A stretch of DNA of 24,071 nt, from positions 1 through 24,071 of the IMG/VR virus record IMGVR_UViG_3300009285_001596; one strand, given 5' to 3'. The DNA is from a virus. The notes below the pieces were generated by a model, which was not told where the DNA came from, did not search any database, and saw only the letters and a list, made by a program, of their open reading frames with translations. This document shows, one piece after another, positions 1 to 8,940 of this stretch (its first letter is position 1; every line of letters begins with the position of its first letter). Both the position numbers and the translations under genes were made by a program.

Positions 1-3000
1 CAAAATCATCGTCTGTTGTAAGTGTGTTCGCCGCTGAGCGGTAAAGAGTGACATCGCTTCCAATGTAAAGTCCGCCCGCTGCCGTTGTGTGATCCATAAT
101 GTTGAGTTTACCTGATAGAGTTGGCGTTCCTATCCCCAGATTGTTCTTGATATAGACATTTCCATCGTCGAAATATCCCGCCCAATTTGTTGTTCCGGCA
201 AGCGCTGTAGCGAAGATTCCATAATTCGTCGTTCCCGAAATTGCCGTGGCTAATGCCCGAACAGCATAGTTTGAAGTAACGGTCGCGCCCGATTGAACTG
301 TCGCCGTGAATCGCCCTGCAACGTTGTTCGGATTTGTAACCCCCGTTGCAACCATGATTTCTCCAAGTACTGCATCTCCATCGGTAAAAGTGCCGCTGGT
401 TAGACTCACAAATGCAAGATGCCCGTGTTGAATGTTTGTGTTTTGAATGAACGCCACCCCGTTCCCCATTGATATGCCGTTAAGACCGTCCCAGACAGCC
501 GCCCCCATGGCTAGCATCGCCGTTGTGTTTATTCTGAAGTATGCCGTTCCCGCCGATATGTAGAGGTTCGCCTTCGATGCCCCCACTTCCCCAATCGTTA
601 CATTCCCTCCTGAAACATCTGTCAGCACCGTTGCCCCGTCTTTGAACTGTAACGCGGTCGCTGTCAGGTTCACATGCTCATTCGCGGTATCGCCTAATGT
701 CAACACCCCCGCGTTCGTCAGTTGAACCTTGAGCGATCCCCCACCATAAAGCCTGATTCCATCCGTTCCGTCAATAACAGCGTACTCTCCCCCCGCCTGA
801 AGTCCAAGAGTCAACACTCCCGCCGTGAGGTCCGTGTAAACGGAGGCACTGTCAATGATTTGTACAGATGTTGAAGAAATCGAAATATGTTCGGACGCGG
901 TTAAACCTATCGTCGTCGTCGCGGCAAAGAGCGCATACACATTCGCGCCGTCTTTCAAAGCTACGCCAGACGTATTGATGAGGGTATGCTCATTCGCTGT
1001 GTCACCTAAAGATAAAGCTCCCGCCGTCAAATTGGCGCACACCGTTGCCCCGTCCTTGATCTGCACCGCTGTTGAAGATATACTGATGTGTTCCGTTGTC
1101 GTGTTTCCAAGCGTCCACGTGGTTGAGGTGAGTTGTCCAAGAACTGTTGCCGTGCCGGAGAAAAATCTGACTCCGTTGGTAGGGTCAATAGTGATATGGT
1201 TATTGGAGGCGTTATACTTTCCGAAGGCCGCCCCGTAGGTATCGGCGATATATCCATAGACTCCATTTAAGTTTCCAATTGCCCAAGCCGCATCCCAATC
1301 ATTGTAGGTTGCAGAATTTCTGATGTTGCCTACTATCGCGGGGCCGTATTCTGTTCCAGCTTTGACACCCGCCACAGAATAGATGTCAATAAATCCATCC
1401 CCCGTTGTTCCGGTGTTAAAGATTGCATCCCCCGCGTTCCAAGCGTTCGCGCCTGAACCGTCCAAGTTTCTTGTCACCGTATAGCGATAGCCGCCCGTGA
1501 TCGGAGTAGCCGCACTATCAATCGACATAAACTCTACTTTAGCGTTGGCCTCCATATAGACACGGTCACCGCTTGCCATTTCGTTATGCTTCACGTCAAT
1601 CGTTGTGGCTATATCGGTCAGGTCTGCAATCAGTTGCGTTGTTGGCCCGCCTAAGATTCTCCCCCCAATAGTAGCTATGGTATTCTGAGCCACCAGGGTT
1701 TCTACCCAGAGTTCCGCCGCGTGGAGGGTCAAATACTTTTTCGCGAGCGAGCCGAGGTTCCCGGAATAGCCCGCGTTCGGTAAGAGACTGAATCCAGCAG
1801 AAGCCCCGATATTGATTGCCACCCCTGCGCCAGCAAAGTTCAGCGTTGTCACCGTTGCATTGAAGAGGTTGAACGTGGTTGCCGTTGAGGTTAAGTCTCC
1901 CCCGTTAATAGCCGCGTCCCCTGCTACGGTGAGGGAGCCGGTGGAGGAAAGAGTCATGTACACTGTATTGTTGGTTGCAAATTGCAAAGGGTATAACCCC
2001 TGCCGATTAATTATTCCGGCAAAAGGCGAAGAGCCAACCGCTAACTGCGCACCAGTACTGCCTTCCGCACCAACTCTGAAATTGCCATCCGTCGCCCCGT
2101 TTGAAAAATCTTGATAAGTGTAATTGTTTGCATCGGCATTAAAGAACAACGCTGGATTGGCTTTTTCTATTGTAATATCCCCACTCGCCGTTATCGCACC
2201 GGAGGAGAGAGTGCCGGAGAGACTTGTTGCTCCGGTTGAACGAGTGATGGTCAGATATGAGCCTAAGTCTGCACCCGCATCGCTCCTTCCTCTGATAACC
2301 CAATCACTCCCGACATTGCTTCCGGTTTCTGCCGAGGCATCTGCTCCAATCAGCCAACGATTGACACCTGCTGTTTGCCAAGAGGAATATCGTGCGGTTG
2401 CCGCCGCTCCTGTTATTGTAAATGAATTTGAACCTGTAACAGTCACTTCCCCTGCTACGGTGAGGGAGCCGCCCATCGCAGCAGCTCCTAACGCATCAAA
2501 TACCAAAGCATCAATAACCGCATCTTTTGTGATGTTGAGGCCACCCGCGACGGTTTGACTGATTCTCCAAAAGTTCGCGTCTGTATCAAACTTTAACTGT
2601 TCAAGAATTGCGACGCTTCCCAGAGCGTCTATTACAACAGCATCCGCAACTCCATCTTTTGCAATGTTGAATCCGCCAGCAGAATTTTGAGACATGCGCC
2701 AATAGTTGGCCCCGGAATCAAACCGTATTCTGTTTCCGTAATTTAGCTGATAGGCTGCAACACCAAAGTCGGCGGTGTAATTGGAAACGAACTGAGGGGC
2801 TGTCGTCACCCCTGCCGCCGTTATCGCACCGGAGGAGAGAGTGCCGGAGAGACTTGTTGCTCCGGTTGAACGAGTGATGGTCAAATATGTGCCTAAGTCT
2901 GCGCCTGCATCGCTCCTTCCCCTGATAACCCAATCACTCCCAACATTGCTTCCGGTTTCTGCCGAGGCATCTGCTCCAATCAACCAACGATTCACTCCTG

Positions 3001-6000
3001 CTGTCTGCCAAGAGGAATATCGCGCGGTTGCTGCCGCTCCTGTTATCGTGAATGAGTTTGAACCTGTAGCAGTCACTTCTCCACTCGCCGTTATCGCACT
3101 GGAGGTGAGAGTACCGCTCACAGTGACGTTCCCCGAGGCATCAATCGAAATCCCTTCATCTCCCCCGTCACCGCTCAAATAATTGGAGCCGAGAATGATA
3201 TTTGCGGCCGATCCTAAGAGGCTGAAATTTCCCGTTACTGTGAGCGTTCCCGTAACGGCGAGGGGTTTGTCAATCGAAACCGTTGTTCCGTCCCACTCGA
3301 GAACTGCCGCCCCGCCCGTGGTGCGGTTCAAAACGAGTTGTATATCCTCATCGTTACCGTCCAAGTTGATCGTTAACTGATCCGCCGTTGTGCCGGAAAC
3401 ATCCGAGCCCGTAACGACAACCCCATTGATCTCCATTTCCGAGCCGTCCCAGGAGAGATACTGCCCTGCGGGATTGCCGATGTGGAGCTTGTACGCGCCT
3501 ACATTCTTCCCAACCCAAAAGCCAACCCCCGTCATAAAGTCCGTCGCTGCGCCCAAGCCAATAGCCGGAGTTGCGGCGTTGATGAAGGCCGCCCCCGAGT
3601 CTGCTGTAAAGGCCGAAGCTGTTAAGGCCCATCCGCCAACCCATCCCGAGACCGCGTCAATCTGTCCTGCACCTGAGAGCGCCCATCCAGCACTTCCTGA
3701 AACGGTGATCGTATCGTCAACGAGCGTCCCGTTCCAGTTGTTGGACTTCATAATGTTCGTTTCGGCGGTTATACTTTCCGCTTCAACGGTGAACTGCGAA
3801 AGAACCTCGCCGTACTGAACGCGCAAGAGAATAGCATCCCGGTTCTGAACGATCATGGAAAGGTATTCACCCTCCGTTCGGTACACGCCGGAGCCCTGCA
3901 GTAAATCCTCTGTGATCGTGAAGGGGTCAACTGTGAGTGTGTTATCGGAGGAACCCTGATCTCCCGCAAGTGTGAGCGTTGTAATCATGGAGCCCGTAAG
4001 ATTAATCACAACAACCTCATCCCCCGTTTGAAGCAGCGCCTCTCCTATCGGCTCAATCGGAAGTGAGGTGATCCCTACTCCCGCCGCAACCTCCGTCCTT
4101 ACCACGGTAATCGCCTTTGAAAGCTGTGAGTCTCGCGTTGCGTTGGCGAGCTTCACAATTACCTGTCCAACGTCAGAGCCCACGGAAATAACCGAAGTCG
4201 AAGAAAAGACTTCATCCCCAACCGTGACTGAGCCCTCGTCTTCCCGTACCTCTTGCCACTCCCCAGACCATTCATTCAGTTTTGGATTGAAGGTAATATC
4301 GTTCGGAACGTGCCGGACGGAGCGCCAAATAATCGAATTATGAGAAGTGAGCTGTCCCCGGATCGTTGCTTTCAAGAGTTTGTTCGGGGTAAGAAGACTC
4401 TGAAGTATCGCAGTCACGGCAAGCTGATTCAGCGAGAATTCCTCAGATCTTCCGTAACGGGCCCATATCGAAGTGGGCGAGCCGTTGAAAATGATGTGCG
4501 AATAATGCTGCGAAGTTGGTCCGTCACCTTGAAGGACCGTGCCAACATCAAACATGGGGAGTGGCGTTTCTCCGTCTGTCTCTGCGGTAAAGGTGAGGGC
4601 TGTCTGCTCGTCTCCCCCTCCGGCATTTATCATCGTTCCGGTAATCGGACAATACTCAATACCGTCGTACGCATTCGGGAATTCCCACCGTGTTCCGTTG
4701 TGATCGAAAAAGTATGCCTGTTCAAGCTGTGTCGCGGTGAACGTGCAGATGTTTGTTCCCGTTGGAATGTCCGGTGAAAGAATCTCAAGAAGCGTCTCCA
4801 CGATCCCGATTTCTTCCTGATTCCAGTACTCCGTATCAGACCATGAACTCGAATCGGGCGTATCGCGAACAAGCCATTTCGTGCCGACTTGAAACTTCCA
4901 ATAGATTTTTGGAGAAGGAAGAAGCGCCGCCGGAACGCCTGCAGCTCGAAGCGCCCGAGCGGTAATCTTCAGCCTGACCTTGACACTCTCTCCAACGCCG
5001 ACGGAAATCGTCGCGCCGATGTTGCTGATAAACGCGAAATCTCCCGGACTGTCGTAGCTTGAATGTTCCCCGTTGATCCTGATTTTATTTCTAACCGGAA
5101 CGAGTTCAACCGAAACGCCCGGAATACCCTGATCGTCAAATGTCCAAGGGTCAAGCTCGAAGGTTGCAAGGTCCCCGTTCGGTATGAGGTTCGGTACTCC
5201 GAGCCGATGGTTAAAAGAAAGTTTCGCTGAACGGTACGCCTTAACAAGGTCCTTGTGTCCCCCGGCCCGAAGCCTTATCGTCGAGCCGTCAACCGTCTTC
5301 CGGTAATCGGGAGCGGATGGCTCAACGTACGCGCCCGCCGCATTATACCTCCTCATCCGTATTGTGTCTTCCGCGTATTCGGATCGCTGAACAATGAGCC
5401 AGCAGTTTTCGAGCAAGTCCTCAGCGTCGAATGTCTGTTCAATCCGTAGGCCCTTCTGACAGAGAAGCGAATCCAATACCTGATAACACGAAAGGGGTTC
5501 CCCTAAGACGGCGAGTTGTGCGGCTTGTTGCTGTTCCCGTTCCCATTGATGGGATCGTACAAATTGCGTTCCGGGTTTCAAGAGGCCGTGCGCGGCCCAG
5601 ACATCCTCGAAGTTGTAAAAATTCTTCTGCTCAATCTCCGCCTGCTCCAATGGATCGTTATCGTCCCCGGTGAGCATCCCCTCGGCATACCAGGCGTCCG
5701 CCGTTTTGATCTTGAGCCCGTACCCAATCTTGCCGAGGATATTTGCAATGACCGTTGTTTTCGGAACAACCCCCTCATACTGCGCCTCCGAAGCATCTAA
5801 GAAGGGGATCGTCTTCAGCATGTTCAAGCCGCAAGTTGCGTAAATCGGAAGGATGAATGGGAAATATTTGTCCGGCTCCGAATACTGATCGGTGAGAACG
5901 TACCCCCTCCAGTACTCCGCATCGTCTTTGTAGAGGCGAAGCTGGTACTCCATTTCTCCCGCGCCGTAGATTGCTTCGATAATATCCTGTACGACTTGAG

Positions 6001-6208
6001 ACTGTACGGCAACGTTCCAGGTGAGCTTCGAGGCCCTTATGGGCTGATAGGTATTCCGTTTGCCTTCCCAGTTCAGAAGGGCCGGGGTATCGTCGCAGAT
6101 CACCTCTGTTGAGGCTCCAACATACCCGTCCTGATAGAGTTTCACAACCCAGGTAAAGGTACCAGAGTCATCAAGAAATTCAGCGTGGAGTTTTTGCGCG
6201 AATGCCAC
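1..6208 (-). CDS. Giant tail protein (baseplate hub/fibre-like), partial at left edge
   Basis: The frame starting at the GTG at 6208-6206 stays open to the window edge, giving at least 2,069 residues with no stop; I read every codon of the frame. The start overlaps the tape measure stop by one base (TAGTG) and has GAGGAA about seven bases upstream. Residues 1 to about 350 look like a folded tail-attachment domain (for example LLNWEGK, YQPIRAS, LTWNVAVQS). From about residue 900 the sequence becomes low-complexity beta-rich fibre sequence (TVTGTLT, GAITASG), with an 88-residue duplicated unit and a tandem 34-residue array. The visible end carries LGIGTP and DVTLYRSAANTL, phrases typical of phage fibres that often end in an S74-type chaperone peptidase, which would lie outside this window. 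Position after the tape measure fits a tail-tip or receptor-binding protein. Hub function is inferred; a phage tail protein is near certain. Confidence 0.88.
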   Translation of the reverse strand, partial: MAFAQKLHAEFLDDSGTFTWVVKLYQDGYVGASTEVICDDTPALLNWEGKRNTYQPIRASKLTWNVAVQSQVVQDIIEAIYGAGEMEYQLRLYKDDAEYWRGYVLTDQYSEPDKYFPFILPIYATCGLNMLKTIPFLDASEAQYEGVVPKTTVIANILGKIGYGLKIKTADAWYAEGMLTGDDNDPLEQAEIEQKNFYNFEDVWAAHGLLKPGTQFVRSHQWEREQQQAAQLAVLGEPLSCYQVLDSLLCQKGLRIEQTFDAEDLLENCWLIVQRSEYAEDTIRMRRYNAAGAYVEPSAPDYRKTVDGSTIRLRAGGHKDLVKAYRSAKLSFNHRLGVPNLIPNGDLATFELDPWTFDDQGIPGVSVELVPVRNKIRINGEHSSYDSPGDFAFISNIGATISVGVGESVKVRLKITARALRAAGVPAALLPSPKIYWKFQVGTKWLVRDTPDSSSWSDTEYWNQEEIGIVETLLEILSPDIPTGTNICTFTATQLEQAYFFDHNGTRWEFPNAYDGIEYCPITGTMINAGGGDEQTALTFTAETDGETPLPMFDVGTVLQGDGPTSQHYSHIIFNGSPTSIWARYGRSEEFSLNQLAVTAILQSLLTPNKLLKATIRGQLTSHNSIIWRSVRHVPNDITFNPKLNEWSGEWQEVREDEGSVTVGDEVFSSTSVISVGSDVGQVIVKLANATRDSQLSKAITVVRTEVAAGVGITSLPIEPIGEALLQTGDEVVVINLTGSMITTLTLAGDQGSSDNTLTVDPFTITEDLLQGSGVYRTEGEYLSMIVQNRDAILLRVQYGEVLSQFTVEAESITAETNIMKSNNWNGTLVDDTITVSGSAGWALSGAGQIDAVSGWVGGWALTASAFTADSGAAFINAATPAIGLGAATDFMTGVGFWVGKNVGAYKLHIGNPAGQYLSWDGSEMEINGVVVTGSDVSGTTADQLTINLDGNDEDIQLVLNRTTGGAAVLEWDGTTVSIDKPLAVTGTLTVTGNFSLLGSAANIILGSNYLSGDGGDEGISIDASGNVTVSGTLTSSAITASGEVTATGSNSFTITGAAATARYSSWQTAGVNRWLIGADASAETGSNVGSDWVIRGRSDAGADLGTYLTITRSTGATSLSGTLSSGAITAAGVTTAPQFVSNYTADFGVAAYQLNYGNRIRFDSGANYWRMSQNSAGGFNIAKDGVADAVVIDALGSVAILEQLKFDTDANFWRISQTVAGGLNITKDAVIDALVFDALGAAAMGGSLTVAGEVTVTGSNSFTITGAAATARYSSWQTAGVNRWLIGADASAETGSNVGSDWVIRGRSDAGADLGSYLTITRSTGATSLSGTLSSGAITASGDITIEKANPALFFNADANNYTYQDFSNGATDGNFRVGAEGSTGAQLAVGSSPFAGIINRQGLYPLQFATNNTVYMTLSSTGSLTVAGDAAINGGDLTSTATTFNLFNATVTTLNFAGAGVAINIGASAGFSLLPNAGYSGNLGSLAKKYLTLHAAELWVETLVAQNTIATIGGRILGGPTTQLIADLTDIATTIDVKHNEMASGDRVYMEANAKVEFMSIDSAATPITGGYRYTVTRNLDGSGANAWNAGDAIFNTGTTGDGFIDIYSVAGVKAGTEYGPAIVGNIRNSATYNDWDAAWAIGNLNGVYGYIADTYGAAFGKYNASNNHITIDPTNGVRFFSGTATVLGQLTSTTWTLGNTTTEHISISSTAVQIKDGATVCANLTAGALSLGDTANEHTLINTSGVALKDGANVYALFAATTTIGLTASEHISISSTSVQIIDSASVYTDLTAGVLTLGLQAGGEYAVIDGTDGIRLYGGGSLKVQLTNAGVLTLGDTANEHVNLTATALQFKDGATVLTDVSGGNVTIGEVGASKANLYISAGTAYFRINTTAMLAMGAAVWDGLNGISMGNGVAFIQNTNIQHGHLAFVSLTSGTFTDGDAVLGEIMVATGVTNPNNVAGRFTATVQSGATVTSNYAVRALATAISGTTNYGIFATALAGTTNWAGYFDDGNVYIKNNLGIGTPTLSGKLNIMDHTTAAGGLYIGSDVTLYRSAANTLTTDDDF
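595..1111 (-). repeat. Tandem array of about 34-residue fibre modules inside the tail protein
   Basis: Five successive modules begin at about 1111, 1009, 910, 808 and 697, with a degenerate sixth at 595, so the spacing is 34, 33, 34, 37 and 34 codons. Each starts with a variant of LGDTANEH, followed by a short strand, then KDGATV or a variant, then LTAG and a return to LTLG. The fourth module is the most diverged (LGLQAGGEY, DGIRLYGGG). The regular period fits a trimeric beta-rich fibre shaft built by module duplication. The repeat was seen in translation; it is weaker at DNA level. Confidence 0.8.
2187..2450 (-). repeat. 264-bp near-identical direct repeat, copy 1
   Basis: This stretch matches 2817-3080 at an offset of exactly 630 bases (210 codons), so both copies are read in the same frame of the tail protein. 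By eye there are about 17 mismatches in 264 bases, and the first 66 bases (plus-strand order) are identical. The encoded unit of 88 residues includes NRWLIGAD, SDWVIRGRSD and GTYLTITRS, a module commonly seen in phage fibres. A short partial echo of its plus-strand left end recurs at about 3081-3110. Confidence 0.88.
2817..3080 (-). repeat. 264-bp near-identical direct repeat, copy 2
   Basis: Partner of the copy at 2187-2450, on the same strand and in the same frame. It is nearer the protein N-terminus (about residues 1044-1131, against about 1254-1341 for the other copy). Most differences between copies fall at silent positions, so protein-level constraint has probably been kept since duplication. 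Confidence 0.88.
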
Positions 6209-7842
6209 TATCGTTCCTCGAATGCAAGTTGATCTTCAATGATCCCCACAAGTTGCTTTCCCTCTCCTACAAGTCTGCCCGTTACGTATACCCTCTGAAT
6301 CCCGGAGCCGACAATATCAGTCAACCTTGAAAGCGGCGCAATCACTTCCGGGTCTGTCCGGGCATTGGGGTTATCGCCTACCATTGCAAGTTGAGGGCCG
6401 AAGGCAAGGCCGCCGCCCGCGAGTCCGGGGATCTTAAAAAGTGCCGCCGCTTGAACGGTTCCGAGGGCCGTCAGGACAGAGGCTGATCCTATCGCCGAGG
6501 CAGCGCCGAATGTTGCTATTGCGACAAGAGCGGCTGCCGGAGCTGCCGCCGCCGCAATTGTGGCCATAGAGGCAACGGTCGCGGCTGTCGCTGTCGCTTG
6601 GAGGGCCTTGTCAATCAGGAAATTCTTCACCGCTTGAACGGCCAACTCCCCGAGAGCGGAAACTGCTGTATTCTTCATGCTGATCCAGATTGCATCCCAC
6701 GCGTTCTTCGCCTGCCGGTGAGAGCCGAGGAATTGATCGAACATGCCACGAACGCCCGCCCCAATACTGTCAATACCGACCATCATCAAGTCATGTGTTT
6801 CCGCCCATTCGTCGCGCAACTGTTGCAGTGTGCCGGAGAACGCTGGATCATCAAAACCTTTTAGGAGTTCCTGATCCATTAACGTCATGTCGATGTTGAG
6901 TTGCCTCATGTCCTGATCGAGTTCCTGCATCCAAGTGTCAAGCTCGGATAAGGATGCACCACTCTTACCCCACCTCTCGATATGCTCATCTATCTTCTGA
7001 TCTTTAAGCCGCTGAACAACCCCTTCTTGTCTGAAAAGAGATTGATTCAATTCCTCAATCTCCTTCCTGAGTTCTTCGGCGCTCTTACCCCAACCCAGAA
7101 ACTTTTTGGCCTTCCCCTCGGGGGTTTTTTCAAATTCTTCCACAGCGACGAGTTGGCTTTTCAGCGCAGTGAGTTTGTCCCGAAGCCGATTGAATTCGTT
7201 TTCCTCTACGTTGATCTTGATTTGAGTCAACGCGTTGGATTGAACGATCAGCTCCCTCCAGACATTACTCATTTCTTCAAGTTCTTTGCGGGTCTTTTCT
7301 ACGTCGGGGAAGAGTTTATCCCTGAAAGCAAAAGCAAGTGAGGTGACAATGGCGATTGCCGTCACAATTCCACCCGGCCCGGCGAGGAGGCTCATCATTC
7401 CGCGAAGAGCGACCGTTACATTCCCGATCGGGCCGGGGATGAAACCTATGGAGTTTGTAACGCGCGTTATCGCGGGAATTGCGCTCTTAAAATCCCCTGT
7501 AATTGATTTCGTCACTCCCGATACGGCTGTGACAGCGGGACCACCGTCTTTTCCGAATGACTGAACGGCCCCGCTTGCCTCTACAACGCTCCGCTTATAG
7601 TCGGCCCACCTCTTCGAGCTTCCCTCCATGTCCGCCATATTGTGAAAGTCGCTCCATGATTTCAGCGCATCGGTGGAGGATTTTTTTATCTCTTTGAATG
7701 CCTTATCAATTTGAGTTGTAGATAATTCAGGCATCACCATTGACGAGGCAGCATGTTGGACGGTCTTCGAAATACCCTTTACCTCTTCTTCGAACTCCGT
7801 CATGTCTGCGCCGATACCAACGGCAAATTCGGCAATTCTCAT
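6208..7842 (-). CDS. Tail tape measure protein
   Basis: The protein has 544 residues from the ATG at 7842, which overlaps the upstream stop as ATGA and is preceded by AAAGGAA; an in-frame GTG nine codons upstream is a less likely start. The first 120 residues are predicted helical. A Gly/Ala-rich hydrophobic stretch follows (VALRGMMSLLAGPGG onward), then charged coiled-coil sequence (VEEFEKTPEGKAKK, ELRKEIEELNQS). A second long Ala-rich hydrophobic segment lies in the last third, and the C-terminus is compact. Hydrophobic segments alternating with coiled coil, placed directly after the frameshifted chaperone pair, are the usual signature of a tape measure, which sets tail length and is ejected with DNA. 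It is short for the family, implying a short siphovirus tail. Confidence 0.88.
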   Translation of the reverse strand: MRIAEFAVGIGADMTEFEEEVKGISKTVQHAASSMVMPELSTTQIDKAFKEIKKSSTDALKSWSDFHNMADMEGSSKRWADYKRSVVEASGAVQSFGKDGGPAVTAVSGVTKSITGDFKSAIPAITRVTNSIGFIPGPIGNVTVALRGMMSLLAGPGGIVTAIAIVTSLAFAFRDKLFPDVEKTRKELEEMSNVWRELIVQSNALTQIKINVEENEFNRLRDKLTALKSQLVAVEEFEKTPEGKAKKFLGWGKSAEELRKEIEELNQSLFRQEGVVQRLKDQKIDEHIERWGKSGASLSELDTWMQELDQDMRQLNIDMTLMDQELLKGFDDPAFSGTLQQLRDEWAETHDLMMVGIDSIGAGVRGMFDQFLGSHRQAKNAWDAIWISMKNTAVSALGELAVQAVKNFLIDKALQATATAATVASMATIAAAAAPAAALVAIATFGAASAIGSASVLTALGTVQAAALFKIPGLAGGGLAFGPQLAMVGDNPNARTDPEVIAPLSRLTDIVGSGIQRVYVTGRLVGEGKQLVGIIEDQLAFEER

Positions 7843-8162
7843 TTCTTTGTTCCTTTTGTTCGCGGCCACTTGTTCGCGTAATACAAGAAGCGTTCCTTCG
7901 ACATGTATTCCGGCTCTCGCGTAAAGTTCTTATCGCCTGGAAGGGGAAGGAGTCTCTCAGGTGTCACCATCCCCTTTTTCCTGTCGCGCTGAAGATTGAC
8001 AAGGATCGTTCCGAGCCAACGGAACTGCCTCCACGTTTCAAGCGAACGGTTCTCTTTCGCCTGTCTCAAGAGGCCAAGCTCTCCGAAGGTCAAGCCCCAG
8101 AACTCGTCCGGCTTCAGGCCCAAGCCTGCAATACCAAACTCAATCAGCTCGGGCCATTCTAT
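7839..8162 (-). CDS. Tail assembly chaperone extension, made by -1 frameshift (gpGT-like)
   Basis: This frame has no convincing start of its own. It is reached by a -1 slip at the A-heptamer at 8168-8162, which bypasses the TAG at 8161-8159 of the upstream chaperone. Reading then continues as IEWPELIEFG for 107 residues, giving a 224-residue fusion. The extension is rich in Trp and basic residues (FWGLTFGELGLLRQAKENR). In lambda-like and many other long-tailed phages the G and GT chaperones coat the tape measure before tube polymerisation, with the minor GT form recruiting tube subunits. The position immediately before the tape measure matches. The stop overlaps the tape measure start as ATGA. 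Confidence 0.85.
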   Translation of the reverse strand: MEWPELIEFGIAGLGLKPDEFWGLTFGELGLLRQAKENRSLETWRQFRWLGTILVNLQRDRKKGMVTPERLLPLPGDKNFTREPEYMSKERFLYYANKWPRTKGTKK

Positions 8163-8512
8163 TTTTTTGCGGGGGATTCCTTCCGCGAGGCTTTGCCTGT
8201 TCCGGCGGATTTCTTATAGAGATCGAAGATTTGACTTACCACCGCAATGCCGGCATCGTCGACCCACTCCCCGACATCCTCAATCGTGAAGTCAACGCCA
8301 AGCCCTGAGACGCGATACCCTTCCACAAGCCCCGCCCAGACCAAAGTGCGGATGTGGGAAAGGGTCATTGTGTCCGAGTCAAACTTCGAAATCACGGACA
8401 GGGGGATATTGTGCCGGTCAGATAAAGAGGACAGGGCGTTCATGTTGAACTTGAGCGGCCTCTTCTTCCCGCCGATCTCTATTTCCACGTAACCTCGGAA
8501 TGAGTTACTCAC
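8159..8512 (-). CDS. Tail assembly chaperone, short form (gpG-like)
   Basis: The protein has 117 residues and a GTG start that overlaps the major tail protein stop as GTGA. It begins with a beta-strand opening (YVEIEIGGKKRPLKF) and continues with helices, ending in a basic tail (SRKESPAKK), as seen in tail assembly chaperones placed between the tail tube and tape measure genes. Most ribosomes should stop at the TAG at 8161-8159; a minority should shift to make the longer product. Sequence similarity in this family is low, so the call rests on size, position and the frameshift site. Confidence 0.83.
   Translation of the reverse strand: MSNSFRGYVEIEIGGKKRPLKFNMNALSSLSDRHNIPLSVISKFDSDTMTLSHIRTLVWAGLVEGYRVSGLGVDFTIEDVGEWVDDAGIAVVSQIFDLYKKSAGTGKASRKESPAKK
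8162..8168 (-). promoter_or_regulatory. Programmed -1 ribosomal frameshift slippery site, A AAA AAA
   Basis: On the minus strand the end of the upstream chaperone reads GCA AAA AAA TAG. The seven A residues form a canonical X XXY YYZ heptamer with the zero-frame stop directly after it. Slipping back one base gives ATA GAA TGG and opens a 107-codon frame that ends at the tape measure start. Location, gene order and heptamer all fit the conserved tail chaperone frameshift. Confidence 0.87.
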
Positions 8513-8922
8513 GAGGAGGCCTCATTCAGTTCGCCGGTTCCTTCAAAGGTGAAGCTGAAGGTCGACGCATCGTCCATCGGGGCCGCCACTTCGAGAGAGG
8601 TCACAAGGGCGCTGCCCTCGTAGTACGTATCGCCCGAGACTTCCTGAGAGATGCGGACCACAACGGCCGTCCCTACACTGATAAGCCCGAAGAGATCCGT
8701 GAAGGCGTAGTTCGAGGCATCGGGATCGAACTTCCCATCGCCGGCCATGCTCCATGACTTCTGACCTGCAATGAGTTCCCTCCAACCGTTCGAATCCTTC
8801 GTCGTTACGTCAATGGGCTCTCCATTGATCGTCAGAGACGCGTTGAGTGAGGAGGCAATCGGAACAAGTTCCGAGCCAACCGTCACATAGATCAAAATTG
8901 CACTTCCTGATTTTACTGACAT
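8509..8922 (-). CDS. Major tail tube protein
   Basis: The protein has 137 residues. It is beta-rich, with the pattern of TP901-1-type major tail proteins: LNASLTINGEPIDVTTKDSNG near the N-terminal third, WRELIAGQKSWSMAGDG in the middle, and a C-terminal strand with FSFTFEGTGEL. It polymerises into the tail tube through which DNA passes. It sits between the tail terminator and the chaperones, the standard order. It has one of the best ribosome-binding sites in the window (AAAGGAG, eight bases before ATG), consistent with high copy number. Confidence 0.88.
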   Translation of the reverse strand: MSVKSGSAILIYVTVGSELVPIASSLNASLTINGEPIDVTTKDSNGWRELIAGQKSWSMAGDGKFDPDASNYAFTDLFGLISVGTAVVVRISQEVSGDTYYEGSALVTSLEVAAPMDDASTFSFTFEGTGELNEASS

Positions 8923-8930
8923 GATAGATA

Positions 8931-8940
8931 CTCCTTTGGG
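8931..8940 (-). promoter_or_regulatory. Strong ribosome-binding site for the major tail protein
   Basis: The minus strand reads CCCAAAGGAG followed by eight bases and ATG. Most neighbouring genes depend on stop-start overlaps with weak SD sequences, so a full AAAGGAG with its own 18-base gap marks this gene for independent high-level translation. Confidence 0.75.

Noticed and set aside
855-3818. A series of plus-strand open frames of 65-144 residues
   Set aside because: They lie opposite the continuous minus-strand tail protein frame, repeat with its repeats, and are rich in Pro, Val, Ala and Ser in the way expected of antisense shadows. No ribosome-binding sites or domains.
4253-4777. Plus-strand frame of 174 residues
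   Set aside because: It is antisense to the tail protein, shows no recognisable domain, and the minus-strand frame is open throughout.
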